Assembly (NCBI RefSeq): GCF_011326735.1
Contig: NZ_JAANCN010000005.1
Location: forward strand, 1 to 64,000
Reading direction: 5' to 3'
From: Phycicoccus endophyticus
GTDB taxonomy: Bacteria; Actinomycetota; Actinomycetes; Actinomycetales; Dermatophilaceae
Length of the DNA: 64,000 nucleotides
Of the stretch, positions 1 through 8,523 are shown one piece after another. The stretch's first letter is position 1, and each line of letters starts with the position of its first letter. Under the pieces are notes generated by a model that made no database searches, was not told the origin of the DNA, and saw only the letters and a list, made by a program, of their open reading frames with translations. Made by a program: the position numbers and the translations under genes.

Positions 1-166
1 CGAGGGCCCGGCCGACAGCGGCGCCGGCGAGCCCGGCACTCCGGGCGAGCACGACGGCGGAGCCGACGGCGGCGCCGAGGGCCCGGCCGACAGCGGCGCC
101 GGCGAGCCCGGCATCCCCGGCGAGCACGACGGCGGAGCCGACGGCGGGGCGGACGCCTCGGCGTGA
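1..166 (+). CDS. C-terminal end of an acidic Gly/Asp/Glu-rich repeat protein (partial)
   Basis: Only the last 54 codons are inside the window. They are read in the frame starting at base 2 and stop with TGA at 164-166. The peptide consists of two 25-residue repeats beginning EGPADSGAGEP and ending DGGADGG, followed by ADASA. There are no hydrophobic segments. The composition is that of a flexible, negatively charged linker or tail. The stop overlaps the GTG start of the next gene (GTGA), so the two are probably translationally coupled. The function of the full protein cannot be told from this piece. Confidence 0.7.
   Translation, partial: EGPADSGAGEPGTPGEHDGGADGGAEGPADSGAGEPGIPGEHDGGADGGADASA
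2..151 (+). repeat. Two in-frame 75-bp tandem repeats
   Basis: Units 2-76 and 77-151 are almost identical; the visible difference is one Thr-Pro versus Ile-Pro codon pair. Each unit encodes 25 residues. The array probably continues to the left of the window, so the copy number is unknown. Confidence 0.85.
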
Positions 167-1398
167 GCGCGAGCGCCCCGGGCGGGCCCGTGCCCGGCAC
201 CCCCGAGGGTGCCGGGCAGGGGCTCGCCTCGTTCGCCGCGACCTGCGCCGCCACGTTCGCCGAGGAGCACTGGGGCCGCCGACCGCTGCTCAGCCGGGCG
301 GCCGACCTCCCGTGCCCCGGGCACGGGTTCGGGTCGGCAGCCGTCGACGAGCTGCTGGCCCGCCGTGCGCTGCGGACGCCGTTCCTGCGGATGGCCAAGG
401 ACGGCGCCCCCCTCGACGCGCGGGAGTTCACCCTCGGCGGAGGGGTCGGCGCGGCGGTCGCTGACCAGGTGAGCGAGGACAAGGTGCTGCGGCTGTTCGC
501 CGACGGCGCCACCATCGTCCTGCAGGCACTGCACCGCTCGTGGGCTCCGGTCTCGGCCAGCGCCCGCGCCCTCGCACGAGACCTCGGCCACCCCGTCCAG
601 GTCAACGCCTACGTCACCCCACCGCAGAACCAGGGGTTCGACGACCACTACGACGTCCACGACGTCTTCGTCGTGCAGGTGGAAGGCGAGAAGCACTGGC
701 GGGTCCGGCCCCCCGTGCTCGAGTGGCCCCTGCGCAACCAGCCGTGGACCGACCGGCGCGAGGCCGTCCGGGAGGCGGCCGCGGCCGAGGCCGTCGTCGA
801 CACCGTCCTCGGGCCCGGTGACTGCCTCTACCTGCCCCGGGGGTGGCTGCACTCCGCGACCGCCCTCGGGGGCACGAGCATCCACCTGACCTACGGCGTC
901 CACGTGTGGACCCGCCGCACCCTGGCCGAGGACCTGCTGAACGCCGTCTCCCGGCGGCTCGACACCGACCCCGCGCTGCGTGAGGCGCTGCCGCTGGGGG
1001 TCGACCCCCTCGACGCCGCGACCACGGCCACGGCACGGGCGGCCCTGCACGAGAGCATCCTCGCGGCGCTGGACGACGTCGAGGACGACGAGCTCGCCGC
1101 CGTCCTCGCCCGGCGCGCGCGCTCCGCCGCACGAGCCGAACCGCTCGACGTGCTCGCCCAGCACGCCGCCGCCGCGGCACCGGCCGAGCTGCCCTGGCGG
1201 GTGCGGGCGGGCCTGTCGGCCCGCTGGGTCGGCGCCACCCTCGTCACCCGCCTCGGGCGGCTCGAGCTGGCCGAGGACGAGGCCGCACTCGTCGCCGACG
1301 TGCTCGGTGGCGAGCGCCCGCCGGGCTCTCTCCCGGAGGACCTGCGGCGGCGGCTCGTCCTCGGCGGGGTCCTCGTGCCCGCGGCACCGGCCCCCTGA
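163..1398 (+). CDS. Cupin/JmjC-type 2-oxoglutarate oxygenase, ribosomal protein hydroxylase-like
   Basis: 411 residues. A JmjC-type cupin fold of the Cupin_4 family (YcfD/RoxA-like) is indicated by the iron-binding facial triad: H162-x-D164 in FDDHYDVHD and H230 in the loop LPRGWLHSA. Characterised relatives use Fe(II), O2 and 2-oxoglutarate to hydroxylate Arg or His side chains of ribosomal proteins. The C-terminal 130 residues are Ala/Arg/Glu-rich helices, resembling the dimerisation and winged-helix parts of the family. The length is slightly above that of E. coli YcfD. The GTG start overlaps the stop of the upstream repeat protein. The substrate is inferred from the family and is not proven here. 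Confidence 0.8.
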   Translation: MSASAPGGPVPGTPEGAGQGLASFAATCAATFAEEHWGRRPLLSRAADLPCPGHGFGSAAVDELLARRALRTPFLRMAKDGAPLDAREFTLGGGVGAAVADQVSEDKVLRLFADGATIVLQALHRSWAPVSASARALARDLGHPVQVNAYVTPPQNQGFDDHYDVHDVFVVQVEGEKHWRVRPPVLEWPLRNQPWTDRREAVREAAAAEAVVDTVLGPGDCLYLPRGWLHSATALGGTSIHLTYGVHVWTRRTLAEDLLNAVSRRLDTDPALREALPLGVDPLDAATTATARAALHESILAALDDVEDDELAAVLARRARSAARAEPLDVLAQHAAAAAPAELPWRVRAGLSARWVGATLVTRLGRLELAEDEAALVADVLGGERPPGSLPEDLRRRLVLGGVLVPAAPAP

Positions 1399-1405
1399 CG
1401 GCGGG

Positions 1406-1423
1406 TGACCGCCGCGGCGGTCA
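1406..1423. terminator. Palindrome between convergent genes, possible terminator
   Basis: An 18-bp perfect palindrome, TGACCGCCGCGGCGGTCA, lies 8 bp after the hydroxylase stop and includes the stop codon of the convergent PPK2 gene. There is no T-run, as is common in high-GC actinobacteria. Terminator function is inference. Confidence 0.4.
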
Positions 1424-2317
1424 GTCGCCGCCGGTGTGCTTGGCGCGACCGACGATCTTCGGGTCGGGCGCGAAGACGACCGAGGGGTCCTTGCCCTCGT
1501 AGTCGAACTGGTGGAGGAAGGCCCGCATCGCGTTGAGCCGGCCGCGCTTCTTGTCGTTGCTCTTCACGGTCGTCCACGGCGCGTACTTCTTGTCCGTGTG
1601 CTCGAACATCGCCTCCTTCGCCGCGGTGTACTCCTCCCACCGGTCGAGGCTCTCCAGGTCCATCGGCGAGAGCTTCCACCGGCGGACGGGGTCGATCTGG
1701 CGGATCGCGAAGCGGGTGCGCTGCTCGTCCTGGGTCACCGAGAACCACAGCTTGGTCACCGTCATGCCCTGCTCGATGAGCATCCGCTCGAGCAGCGGCG
1801 CCTGGCGCATGAAGGTCGCGTACTCGGTGTCGGTGCAGAAGCCCATGACCCGCTCGACCCCGGCCCGGTTGTACCAGGACCGGTCGAACAGGACGATCTC
1901 CCCGGCCGTCGGCAGGTGCTCGACGTAGCGCTGGAAGTACCACTGCCCTCGCTCGGTCTCGGTCGGCGTGGTCAGGGCGACGACGCGGGCGGCCCGCGGG
2001 TTGAGGTGCTCGATGAAGCGCTTGATCGTCCCGCCCTTGCCGGCGGCGTCCCGCCCCTCGAAGACGATGACGTGCTTGGCGCCGACGTCCTGGCTCCAGT
2101 ACTGGAACTTCAGCAGCTCGATCTGCAGGAGGTACTTCTCGTCCTCGTAGCGGTCCCGGTCGAGCAGCTCGTCGTAGGGGTAGTCCTGGCGCCAGGTCTC
2201 CACCGCCTGGCCGTCGGGCGCGATGAGCACCGGGTCCTCGCCCTTGCCGCCCTGCACCGTGTACCCCTCGGTCCGCAGGGTGTCGATGTACTCGCGCAGG
2301 TTCATCTTCTGGGCCAT
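1421..2317 (-). CDS. ppk2: PPK2-family polyphosphate kinase
   Basis: 298 residues from the ATG at 2317; a TTG at 2329 would add four residues. The P-loop FEGRDAAGKGG lies at about residues 87-96 and the lid/Walker B segment is FDRSWYNR, followed by MGFCTDTEY. These are hallmarks of PPK2 enzymes, which move phosphate between inorganic polyphosphate and nucleoside di- or triphosphates in the cytoplasm. The one-domain length of about 300 residues fits class I PPK2. The N-terminal segment of about 80 residues (NLREYID ... LLKFQYW) also matches this class. The gene is convergent with the hydroxylase and transcribed away from the sulfide island. The preferred direction (ATP/GTP synthesis or polyP synthesis) cannot be told from sequence. 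Confidence 0.9.
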   Translation of the reverse strand: MAQKMNLREYIDTLRTEGYTVQGGKGEDPVLIAPDGQAVETWRQDYPYDELLDRDRYEDEKYLLQIELLKFQYWSQDVGAKHVIVFEGRDAAGKGGTIKRFIEHLNPRAARVVALTTPTETERGQWYFQRYVEHLPTAGEIVLFDRSWYNRAGVERVMGFCTDTEYATFMRQAPLLERMLIEQGMTVTKLWFSVTQDEQRTRFAIRQIDPVRRWKLSPMDLESLDRWEEYTAAKEAMFEHTDKKYAPWTTVKSNDKKRGRLNAMRAFLHQFDYEGKDPSVVFAPDPKIVGRAKHTGGD

Positions 2318-2467
2318 GTCCCCATCCAAGCCAGTCGGCCGGCCACGCGGAAGACGCAGTGCCGCTCGTCACCCGACGTTCACCTCGCGCGGCGCCGCCC
2401 GGTCCGCGGGCCGGTCCCGGCGCTCCGGGGCGCCCTCCTCCACGGCGGCGGGTTGCGTCGCCGACAC

Positions 2468-2483
2468 ATACCCCCTAGGGTAT
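2468..2483. promoter_or_regulatory. CstR/CsoR-type operator upstream of cstB-like gene 1
   Basis: ATACCCCCTAGGGTAT, with inverted ATACCC/GGGTAT arms around a 4-bp centre, lies 47 bp before the ATG at 2531. It is one of a family of near-identical sites in this window. Assignment to the CstR-like repressor at 13.5 kb is inferred from co-occurrence. Confidence 0.75.
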
Positions 2484-2530
2484 TTGCAGAGACCGCAGCC
2501 GGACCGTCCGGCCCCATCCTGGAGGACCCG

Positions 2531-3907
2531 ATGATCTTCACCCAGTACTACCTCGACTGCCTCTCCCAGGCCGCCTACCTCGTCGGCGACGAGACGACCG
2601 GCCAGGCGGTGGTCGTCGACCCGCGCCGCGACGTCGCCGAGTACGTCGAGGACGCCCGCGCCCGCGGGCTGACCATCGTCGGCGTCGTCAACACCCACTT
2701 CCACGCCGACTTCGTCTCCGGCCACCTCGAGCTGGCCCGGGAGACCGGCGCCTGGATCGGCTACGGCGAGGCCGCCCAGGCCGACTTCGAGGTCCGCTCC
2801 CTGGCCGACGGCGAGCGGATCTCGCTCGGCGACGTGACCCTCGAGATCATGGCGACCCCGGGGCACACCCCGGAGTCGATCTCCGTGCTCGTCTACGAGC
2901 ACGCCGACGACGAGGTCGCCTACGGCGTGCTCACCGGCGACGCCCTGTTCATCGGCGACGTCGGGCGGCCCGACCTGCTCGCCTCGATCGGCGTCACCGC
3001 CGAGGAGCTCGGCCGGATGCTCTACGACTCGGTGCAGCACCGGCTCATGGGCCTCGACGACGCGGTCCGCGTCTTCCCCGCCCACGGCGCGGGCTCGGCG
3101 TGCGGCAAGAACCTCTCGACGGAGAAGCAGTCGACGATCGGCGAGCAGCGCCGTCTCAACTACGCCTGCCAGCCGATGAGCGAGGAGGAGTTCCTCGCCG
3201 TCGTCACCGCCGGGCAGCCGAGCGCGCCGGAGTACTTCGTCTACAACGCCATCCTCAACCGGCGCGAGCGCGACGTGCGCGACCTCGACACCAGCGTCCC
3301 CGCGCTCGGCCCGGAGGACGTCGACGCCGCCATCGCCGCGGGAGCCGTGGTCCACGACGCCCGCGACCCGCAGGAGTTCGCGGCCGCCCATCTCGAGGGC
3401 GCGGTCAACGTCCCCGTCGACGGCCGGATGGCCGAGACGGTCGGGATGGTGTTCGCCCCCGAGCAGCGCATCGTCGTCATCGCACCGGAGGGCCAGGAGC
3501 AGGAGGTCGCGACCCGCTTCGCGCGGATCGGCTACGACCACGTCGTCGGCTACGTCGCCGACCTCGAGGGCTACCTCCTCACGCACGCCGACCACGTCCG
3601 CCGGGCCAGCCGGCTCACCGTCACCGAGGCGGCCGAGGCGGTGGCCCGGCCCGCCGTGCAGGTCGTCGACATCCGCAACGCGGGTGAGCTGGAGTCCGGC
3701 GGCATCCCGGGCGCCCGGCACATCGCGCTCGCCGAGCTGGCTCGCCGCAGCAGCGAGCTCGACCCGAGCCACCCGGTCCTGCTCTACTGCGCCGGTGGGT
3801 GGCGCAGCTCGGTCGGGGCCAGCGTGCTTCGCGCACAGGGCTTCTCGGACGTCTCCGACGTCATCGGCGGGTATGCGGCCTGGGACCAGGCACACGCCTC
3901 GGCCTGA
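2531..3907 (+). CDS. CstB-like persulfide dioxygenase with pseudo-rhodanese and rhodanese domains
   Basis: 458 residues in three domains. Residues 1-240 form a metallo-beta-lactamase fold with H56-F-H58-A-D60 and a later GHT; this is the mononuclear iron persulfide dioxygenase type. A middle rhodanese-like domain (about 265-360) lacks a catalytic Cys, because the loop reads VIAPEGQE. The C-terminal rhodanese has an active-site loop CAGGWRSS with C420. This order and length match S. aureus CstB, which oxidises low-molecular-weight persulfides and yields thiosulfate. A conserved GSACGK follows the last metal-ligand histidine region. ATG 2531 follows GGAGGACCCG. A palindromic operator lies upstream and a hairpin downstream. 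In this organism the thiol carrier would probably be mycothiol (inference). Confidence 0.88.
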   Translation: MIFTQYYLDCLSQAAYLVGDETTGQAVVVDPRRDVAEYVEDARARGLTIVGVVNTHFHADFVSGHLELARETGAWIGYGEAAQADFEVRSLADGERISLGDVTLEIMATPGHTPESISVLVYEHADDEVAYGVLTGDALFIGDVGRPDLLASIGVTAEELGRMLYDSVQHRLMGLDDAVRVFPAHGAGSACGKNLSTEKQSTIGEQRRLNYACQPMSEEEFLAVVTAGQPSAPEYFVYNAILNRRERDVRDLDTSVPALGPEDVDAAIAAGAVVHDARDPQEFAAAHLEGAVNVPVDGRMAETVGMVFAPEQRIVVIAPEGQEQEVATRFARIGYDHVVGYVADLEGYLLTHADHVRRASRLTVTEAAEAVARPAVQVVDIRNAGELESGGIPGARHIALAELARRSSELDPSHPVLLYCAGGWRSSVGASVLRAQGFSDVSDVIGGYAAWDQAHASA

Positions 3908-3920
3908 CCGCGCCGACGTG

Positions 3921-3954
3921 CGGCCCCGGCGGATCCCCCCTCCCGCCGGGGCCG
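3921..3954 (+). terminator. GC-rich hairpin terminator after cstB-like gene 1
   Basis: A 12-bp stem (CGGCCCCGGCGG pairing with CCGCCGGGGCCG) and a 10-nt loop start 13 bp after the stop codon. No strong T-run follows. The rest of the 226-bp gap to the convergent MgtC gene shows no gene. Confidence 0.65.
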
Positions 3955-4133
3955 TTCGCTGTCGAACCCGTCCTTGACGCGCGCGGCAGGCTGGAGTTGA
4001 CTTCGCTCACTCGCAACCCGCGTGCGCACGTGGGCCGAGCGCCCCGGACAGACGGCGGCGGAGTGGAGACCCCGGTCCTGCTCCGTCGCCGTCGTGGTCT
4101 CCGGGCCCGCCCGCGCCCCGGGGCCGCGGTCCC

Positions 4134-4853
4134 TCACTCGTCGAGCGCGTCCCCGGTGCGCACCCCCCGGATGCCCGCCATCTCGTCGAGCCGCGAGGTG
4201 AGCCGCGCGAGGTCGACCGTCCCGGCGAGGACGAGCACGACCTCGACGAGCGCCGCCCCCGCGTCGTCCGTGCGGCGCCCGCTGCGCAGCTCCTCCACCG
4301 AGAGCCCGGCACCGGTCACGGCGTCGATGATGTCGCGCAAGAGCCCCCGCCCGTCCTCGTAGAGGATCCGGACGGTGAAGACGTGCGGGCGGAAGCGCGC
4401 CGCGAGCCGCCCCAGGGGCCGGATGCCGTACATGAGCAGGAAGTAGGCCAGGGTCGTCGCGGTCGCGAGGAGGACCAGCCCGGCGCCCGCGGCGGCGCCG
4501 ACGGCGGAGGTCAGCCAGATGCTCGCGGCCGTCGTCAGGCCTCGGACGGTGTCGCGCCGCATGAAGATCACCCCGGCGCCGATGAACCCGAGGCCGCTGA
4601 CGATGCCGGCGGCCACCCGTGAGGGGTCGTACGAGACGCTGCCGCCGACGATGTCGGAGAACCCGTACTTGCTCACGAGGACCCACAGCGCCGAGCCGAG
4701 CCCGACGAGCGTGTAGGTCCGCAGCCCCGCCGACTTCTGCTGCACCTGGCGCTCGAAGCCGATGGCGAGGGAGAGCAGGAGGGCGGCCGCCAGCTCGGTC
4801 AGCTGGACCCAGCCCTGCCCCGCGAGCTCGAGGAGGCGGTCGGCGGTGGACAC
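4134..4853 (-). CDS. MgtC/SapB family inner-membrane protein
   Basis: 239 residues. The N-terminal half carries four or five hydrophobic helices with family motifs: a conserved GFERQ in the first loop, GLGFIGAGVIF, and TTAASIWLTSAVGAAAGAG. The C-terminal half (from about residue 150) is a soluble ACT-like domain, RFRPHVFTVRILYEDGRGLLRDI. MgtC proteins are linked to Mg2+ limitation, acid and virulence stress, and modulate ATP synthase in some bacteria; the role here is open. GTG 4853 is chosen because a TAGGGT -10-like hexamer ends 7 nt upstream, giving a leaderless mRNA. Longer upstream reading frames would run through the divergent dehydrogenase. Confidence 0.85.
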   Translation of the reverse strand: MSTADRLLELAGQGWVQLTELAAALLLSLAIGFERQVQQKSAGLRTYTLVGLGSALWVLVSKYGFSDIVGGSVSYDPSRVAAGIVSGLGFIGAGVIFMRRDTVRGLTTAASIWLTSAVGAAAGAGLVLLATATTLAYFLLMYGIRPLGRLAARFRPHVFTVRILYEDGRGLLRDIIDAVTGAGLSVEELRSGRRTDDAGAALVEVVLVLAGTVDLARLTSRLDEMAGIRGVRTGDALDE

Positions 4854-4860
4854 CCGTCCG

Positions 4861-4918
4861 ACCCTAGCCCCGGGTCGCGGGCCGTGGGGCCGCTCGCCCG
4901 GGGCCGCCGTGGCAGGCT
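4861..4918. promoter_or_regulatory. Divergent leaderless promoter pair
   Basis: On the minus strand TAGGGT (4866-4861) sits 7 nt before GTG 4853. On the plus strand CAGGCT (4913-4918) sits 6 nt before GTG 4925. This is the spacing expected when the start codon is the first transcribed triplet. No -35 consensus is obvious. Confidence 0.5.
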
Positions 4919-4924
4919 GGCCCG

Positions 4925-5980
4925 GTGCGTGCCCTCGTCTACGACGCCTTCGGCTCCGCGCCGCGGGTGACCGAGCTGCCCGACCCCGTGACCCCGCCGG
5001 GAGGGGCGCTCGTGCGCGTCGTCGCCGCCGGCCTGTGCCGCAGCGACTGGCACGGGTGGATGGGCCACGACGACGACATCGCCGCCTTCCCGCACGTCCC
5101 CGGGCACGAGCTCGCGGGTGTCGTCGAGCAGGTGGGCGAGGGGGTCGCCAGCTCGTGGCTCGGCCGATCGGTGACCGCTCCCTTCGTCCTGGCCTGCGGC
5201 CGGTGCCCGACGTGCGTGGCCGGCGACGGGCAGGTCTGCCCGGAGCAGCGCCAGCCCGGCTTCTCCGACCCGGGCTGCTTCGCCGAGCTGGTGGTCGTGC
5301 ACGCCGCCGACACCAACCTCGTCGCCCTGCCGGACGCCGTGGCGCCCGAGAGCGCCGCCGGCCTCGGGTGCCGGGTCGCCACGGCCCACCGGGCGGTGAC
5401 CGCCCGCGGGCGGGTCGCCCGGGACGAGCGCGTGCTCGTCCTCGGCTGCGGCGGGGTCGGGCTGGCGGCCACCGCCCTGGCCGTCGCCCGGGGCGCGCGG
5501 GTGTGCGCGGTCGACCCCGACCCGGGAGCGCGCGAGCGGGCCGCCGGGCTCGGCGCCGAGCTGACCCTCGAGGGCTCGGGGACAGCCGAGGAGATCGAGG
5601 CCGCCGTCCGGTCGTGGTCGGGCGCAGGGGTGCACGTGGCCCTCGAGGCGGTGGGCTCACCACAGGCCTGCCGTGCCGGCATCCGGTCGCTGCGCCGTCG
5701 GGGCCGGCACGTGCAGGTCGGGCTCCTGCCCGGCGCCGCCGGATCCGTCGAGCTGCCGATGGACCGCGTCATCGCCTGGGAGCTCGACGTGCTCGGCAGC
5801 CACGGGATGGCGGCCGCCGACTACGCCGGGCTGCTCGCCGACGTGGCGGCCGGGCACGTCGACCTGCCCGGGCTGCTGGCACCCGGTGGGCCGGTGGGCC
5901 TGGCCGAGGCCGGCCGGCTGCTCACGGCGATGGGCACGTCACCCTCGCGCGGCATGGTGCTGATCGACCCCACCCGCTGA
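4925..5980 (+). CDS. Zinc-dependent medium-chain alcohol dehydrogenase
   Basis: 351 residues. The GroES-like N-terminal half has the catalytic zinc ligands C in GLCRSDWHGW and H-E in PGHELAG. The structural-zinc lobe is CGRCPTCVAGDGQVC, and the catalytic-site helix residue Cys of GCRVATAH follows. The Rossmann half has GCGGVGLAAT and an acidic residue after the second strand (CAVDPD), suggesting NAD rather than NADP. The C-terminal part is typical of the family. The GTG start is leaderless-type. It is divergent from mgtC and convergent with the PIG-L gene. The substrate is not identifiable; no operator of the sulfide family lies in front of it. Confidence 0.85.
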   Translation: MRALVYDAFGSAPRVTELPDPVTPPGGALVRVVAAGLCRSDWHGWMGHDDDIAAFPHVPGHELAGVVEQVGEGVASSWLGRSVTAPFVLACGRCPTCVAGDGQVCPEQRQPGFSDPGCFAELVVVHAADTNLVALPDAVAPESAAGLGCRVATAHRAVTARGRVARDERVLVLGCGGVGLAATALAVARGARVCAVDPDPGARERAAGLGAELTLEGSGTAEEIEAAVRSWSGAGVHVALEAVGSPQACRAGIRSLRRRGRHVQVGLLPGAAGSVELPMDRVIAWELDVLGSHGMAAADYAGLLADVAAGHVDLPGLLAPGGPVGLAEAGRLLTAMGTSPSRGMVLIDPTR

Positions 5981-6011
5981 CCCCTGCCGGTGGGACGGGC
6001 CCGGCGTGCGG

Positions 6012-6728
6012 TCACGCCGTGCCGGCGGCCGGCCCGGTCGACGCGACGAGCCGGCGGAGGTACTCCGCGTCGCCGAGCAGCTCCAGCCGACGCCACAGCA
6101 CGCTGCCGGGCACGGCCTGGCTGGCGTGGCAGCGCACCGCCGCCAGCTGGCGGGTCCGGTCGACCTCCACCGCGTGCAGGTTCTCGAGCGGGTGGCCCGC
6201 GAACCCCGCGCCGGTCTCCGCGCGCAGGGCGGCGGCCACCGCCTCGGGCAGCGCCCAGCCGACGACCGGCAGGCCCCGCTCCTCACCGGCGAGCATCGCC
6301 GCCCGCGAGGCCGCCTCGTGGTCGGGATGCCCGGTGACCCCGGCGAGCGGGTCGAAGACGAGCAGGCCCTCGGCCCGGGTCCGCCCGGCCTCCTGCGCGA
6401 CCTCCTCGGCCAGCCGGAGCCGATCGAGCGAGGCGAGCCCGCCGTCCGGGTGGTCGCGCAGCGCCGTGTGGCGGATGCCGAGGACCTCGGCGGCCGCGCG
6501 CAGCTCACCCTCACGGACCGCCGCGAGGCCACCGTCGGGCCCGCCGAGCGTCGAGGCCTCGCCGTGGGTCAGGCACAGCACCGAGACCTCCGCGCCGGAG
6601 CGGACGAACGCGTCGAGCAGCGCCCCGAGCCCGAAGGACTCGTCGTCGGGGTGCGCCACGACGGCCAGCACCCGGCGCCACGCGGGCAGGCCGTCGCCGC
6701 GCAGCGCCGGTACCGAGGCCCTGGTCAT
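6012..6728 (-). CDS. PIG-L family N-deacetylase
   Basis: 238 residues. The metal-binding motif H26-P-D-D-E is followed by GHPDHEAA around residue 130, the second zinc motif. The family includes MshB and Mca of mycothiol metabolism and other sugar N-acetyl deacetylases. The protein is shorter than MshB (about 300), so it is not assigned to that step. The gene starts 10 bp after the TDT-family transporter on the same strand. It is probably the third gene of a peroxiredoxin-transporter-deacetylase operon under a CstR-type operator. A link to thiol or thiol-conjugate chemistry is therefore likely but inferred. Confidence 0.78.
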   Translation of the reverse strand: MTRASVPALRGDGLPAWRRVLAVVAHPDDESFGLGALLDAFVRSGAEVSVLCLTHGEASTLGGPDGGLAAVREGELRAAAEVLGIRHTALRDHPDGGLASLDRLRLAEEVAQEAGRTRAEGLLVFDPLAGVTGHPDHEAASRAAMLAGEERGLPVVGWALPEAVAAALRAETGAGFAGHPLENLHAVEVDRTRQLAAVRCHASQAVPGSVLWRRLELLGDAEYLRRLVASTGPAAGTA

Positions 6729-6738
6729 CGCCGGCTCC

Positions 6739-7743
6739 TCACTCCGGCAGGCAGATCTGCCGGTGTGCGACCGCGCGCAGCGTCAGGCCGCCGACGACGA
6801 GCACGAGGAGCGTCGTGCCGCCGAGCAGCACCCACGCCACGACGTCGTACGTCGCCTGCGGCCGCGCCCCGGCCATCGCCACCGCCGCTGCCGAGGCCGC
6901 CCCGAGGGGGAAGGTGTAGGCCCAGTACGGCAGGGCGAAGGGCACCCGCCGCAGGCGGCCGGCCTGGGCGAGCAGGATCGCGACGAAGGCCATCGCCGCC
7001 GCGTAGAGGATGTGTGCCACCGGCCCACCGCTGGTCCCGGTCAGCGCCTGCCACGAGAGCATCGCCACCGCGGGCGGCGCCACGAAGATCGCGATCGTCG
7101 GCAGGAGCCTGCCCGGCAGCCCGGCGTCGTGGAGCAGGACGCGCTGCAGGAGCAGCGGCAGCAGCCCGACCCAGAAGACGACCCCCACCCCGAACGCGAA
7201 CCAGCCGAGCTCGAGCGAGCCCACCTCGCGGGCGGCCAGTGGCGTGACGACGTTGCCGACGACCGGGATGAACCACGCCGGCGTCACCGTCGTGTGCACG
7301 ATGTCGACCCGCCCGAACCAGGCGCTGATGACCGCGGTCGTCGCGACGAGGTGGCCGACGGCGCCGACCCACCACAGGGCCGACGCTAGCGCGGGGACCA
7401 CGTCCTGGCCGGCCGTGGCCAGGACGAGCAGCGAGATCGTCACCGTCGGGGCGAAGGTCATCCGGACCGGATGCCGCAGCTCGGCCACGGCGGCCCGAGG
7501 GAAGCGCGCCCACTTGACCGCGTAGGCGACGCCGATGACGACGAAGGCCGCGGCGGCCAGGGCGAGGAAGCCGAGCGCGGGCCACTCGGGGACCTCCCAG
7601 ACCCGGGAGGCGCGGCGCCACGCGAGCGCGACGCCCCTCAGGCCCATCACCGAGGAGAACAGGGTCACCGGCAGGTGCGCCAGGGACCGCTCCCCCACCG
7701 GCGCGAGCGACCCCTCGGCGCCGGTGGACGTCTCGGGGCTCAC
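6739..7743 (-). CDS. TDT/SLAC1-family integral membrane transporter
   Basis: 334 residues with about ten hydrophobic helices and few loops. The family pattern is that of TehA, SLAC1 and Mae1/SSU1 proteins (voltage-dependent anion channel / C4-dicarboxylate exporter fold). Examples are PVTLFSSVMGLRGVALAW at the N-terminus, WFIPVVGNVVTPLA in the middle and FALPYWAYTFPLGA near the end. GTG 7743 overlaps the peroxiredoxin stop (GTGA), which fixes the start. The fungal member SSU1 exports sulfite. The position inside a persulfide-oxidation regulon that makes sulfite suggests sulfite or a related anion as substrate (inference). Tellurite/TehA or dicarboxylate transport are alternatives. Confidence 0.8.
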   Translation of the reverse strand: MSPETSTGAEGSLAPVGERSLAHLPVTLFSSVMGLRGVALAWRRASRVWEVPEWPALGFLALAAAAFVVIGVAYAVKWARFPRAAVAELRHPVRMTFAPTVTISLLVLATAGQDVVPALASALWWVGAVGHLVATTAVISAWFGRVDIVHTTVTPAWFIPVVGNVVTPLAAREVGSLELGWFAFGVGVVFWVGLLPLLLQRVLLHDAGLPGRLLPTIAIFVAPPAVAMLSWQALTGTSGGPVAHILYAAAMAFVAILLAQAGRLRRVPFALPYWAYTFPLGAASAAAVAMAGARPQATYDVVAWVLLGGTTLLVLVVGGLTLRAVAHRQICLPE

Positions 7744-8465
7744 GCCCCGGTGCGGATCGCCGACTCGACGTCCTCCGCCGGCAGCTCCTTGGTGCAGAAG
7801 AACCAGTCGACGCACTCGACGCCCTCCTCCGCGCCGTCCATCCGGTCCTTGGCCGTCCCGCAGGAGCCCGCCGTGGGGACGATGACCCGCTCACCCGGTC
7901 GCCAGTCGGCCGGGGTGGCGACGTTGAAGGCGTCGGCGGTCTGCAGGCCCTTGACGACCCGCAGCAGCTCGTCGAAGTTGCGCCCGAGGCTGAGCGGGTA
8001 GTAGACGATCGTGCGGATGACGCCCTTGGGGTCGATGACGAACACCGCCCGGACGGCCTGCGTGGCGGCCTCGCCCGGCATGATCATCCCGTACTTCGTC
8101 GCGACCTCCATCGACACGTCGTCGATGAGCGGGAAGGTGACCTCGACGCCCTTCATGTCGCGGAAGACCATCTTGTCCTGGATGGTGCGCAGCCAGGCGA
8201 TGTGGCTGTAGAGGCCGTCGACCGACAGGCCGACGAGCGCGGTGTTGTACGCGGCGAACTCCTCCTGCATCGAGGCGAAGGTCATGAACTCCGTCGTGCA
8301 CACCGGGGTGAAGTCCGCCGGGTGGGAGAAGAGGATGACCCACCGGCCGGCGTAGTCGCCGGGGAAGCTGATCGGCCCCTGCGTGGTCTCGGCGGTGAAC
8401 TCCGGCGCCGGGTCGCCGATCCGCGGCATCGTCGTGACCGTCCTCTCCTCGAGGGTCTGGCTCAT
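7740..8465 (-). CDS. Peroxiredoxin (Prx6/1-Cys-like, long form)
   Basis: 241 residues. The AhpC-TSA core carries HPADFTPVCTTEF with peroxidatic C56. A C-terminal extension includes a Cys (AGSCGTAKDR) and the CVDWFFC motif; this fits long archaeal/bacterial Prx6-like enzymes with extra cysteines. It reduces peroxides and possibly persulfide-type oxidants with thiol donors. ATG 8465 is preferred over the in-frame GTG 8468, because GGAAGGAG sits 7 nt before the ATG. It is first in an operon with the TDT transporter (4-nt overlap) and the PIG-L gene. A near-perfect ATACCC/GGGTAC operator lies 59 bp upstream. A redox role within the sulfide response is inferred. Confidence 0.88.
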   Translation of the reverse strand: MSQTLEERTVTTMPRIGDPAPEFTAETTQGPISFPGDYAGRWVILFSHPADFTPVCTTEFMTFASMQEEFAAYNTALVGLSVDGLYSHIAWLRTIQDKMVFRDMKGVEVTFPLIDDVSMEVATKYGMIMPGEAATQAVRAVFVIDPKGVIRTIVYYPLSLGRNFDELLRVVKGLQTADAFNVATPADWRPGERVIVPTAGSCGTAKDRMDGAEEGVECVDWFFCTKELPAEDVESAIRTGA

Positions 8466-8523
8466 CACGACACTCCTTCCGAGCCCGTCGGGGCTCCTCT
8501 GTTATCTGGAACGACTCAAAACT

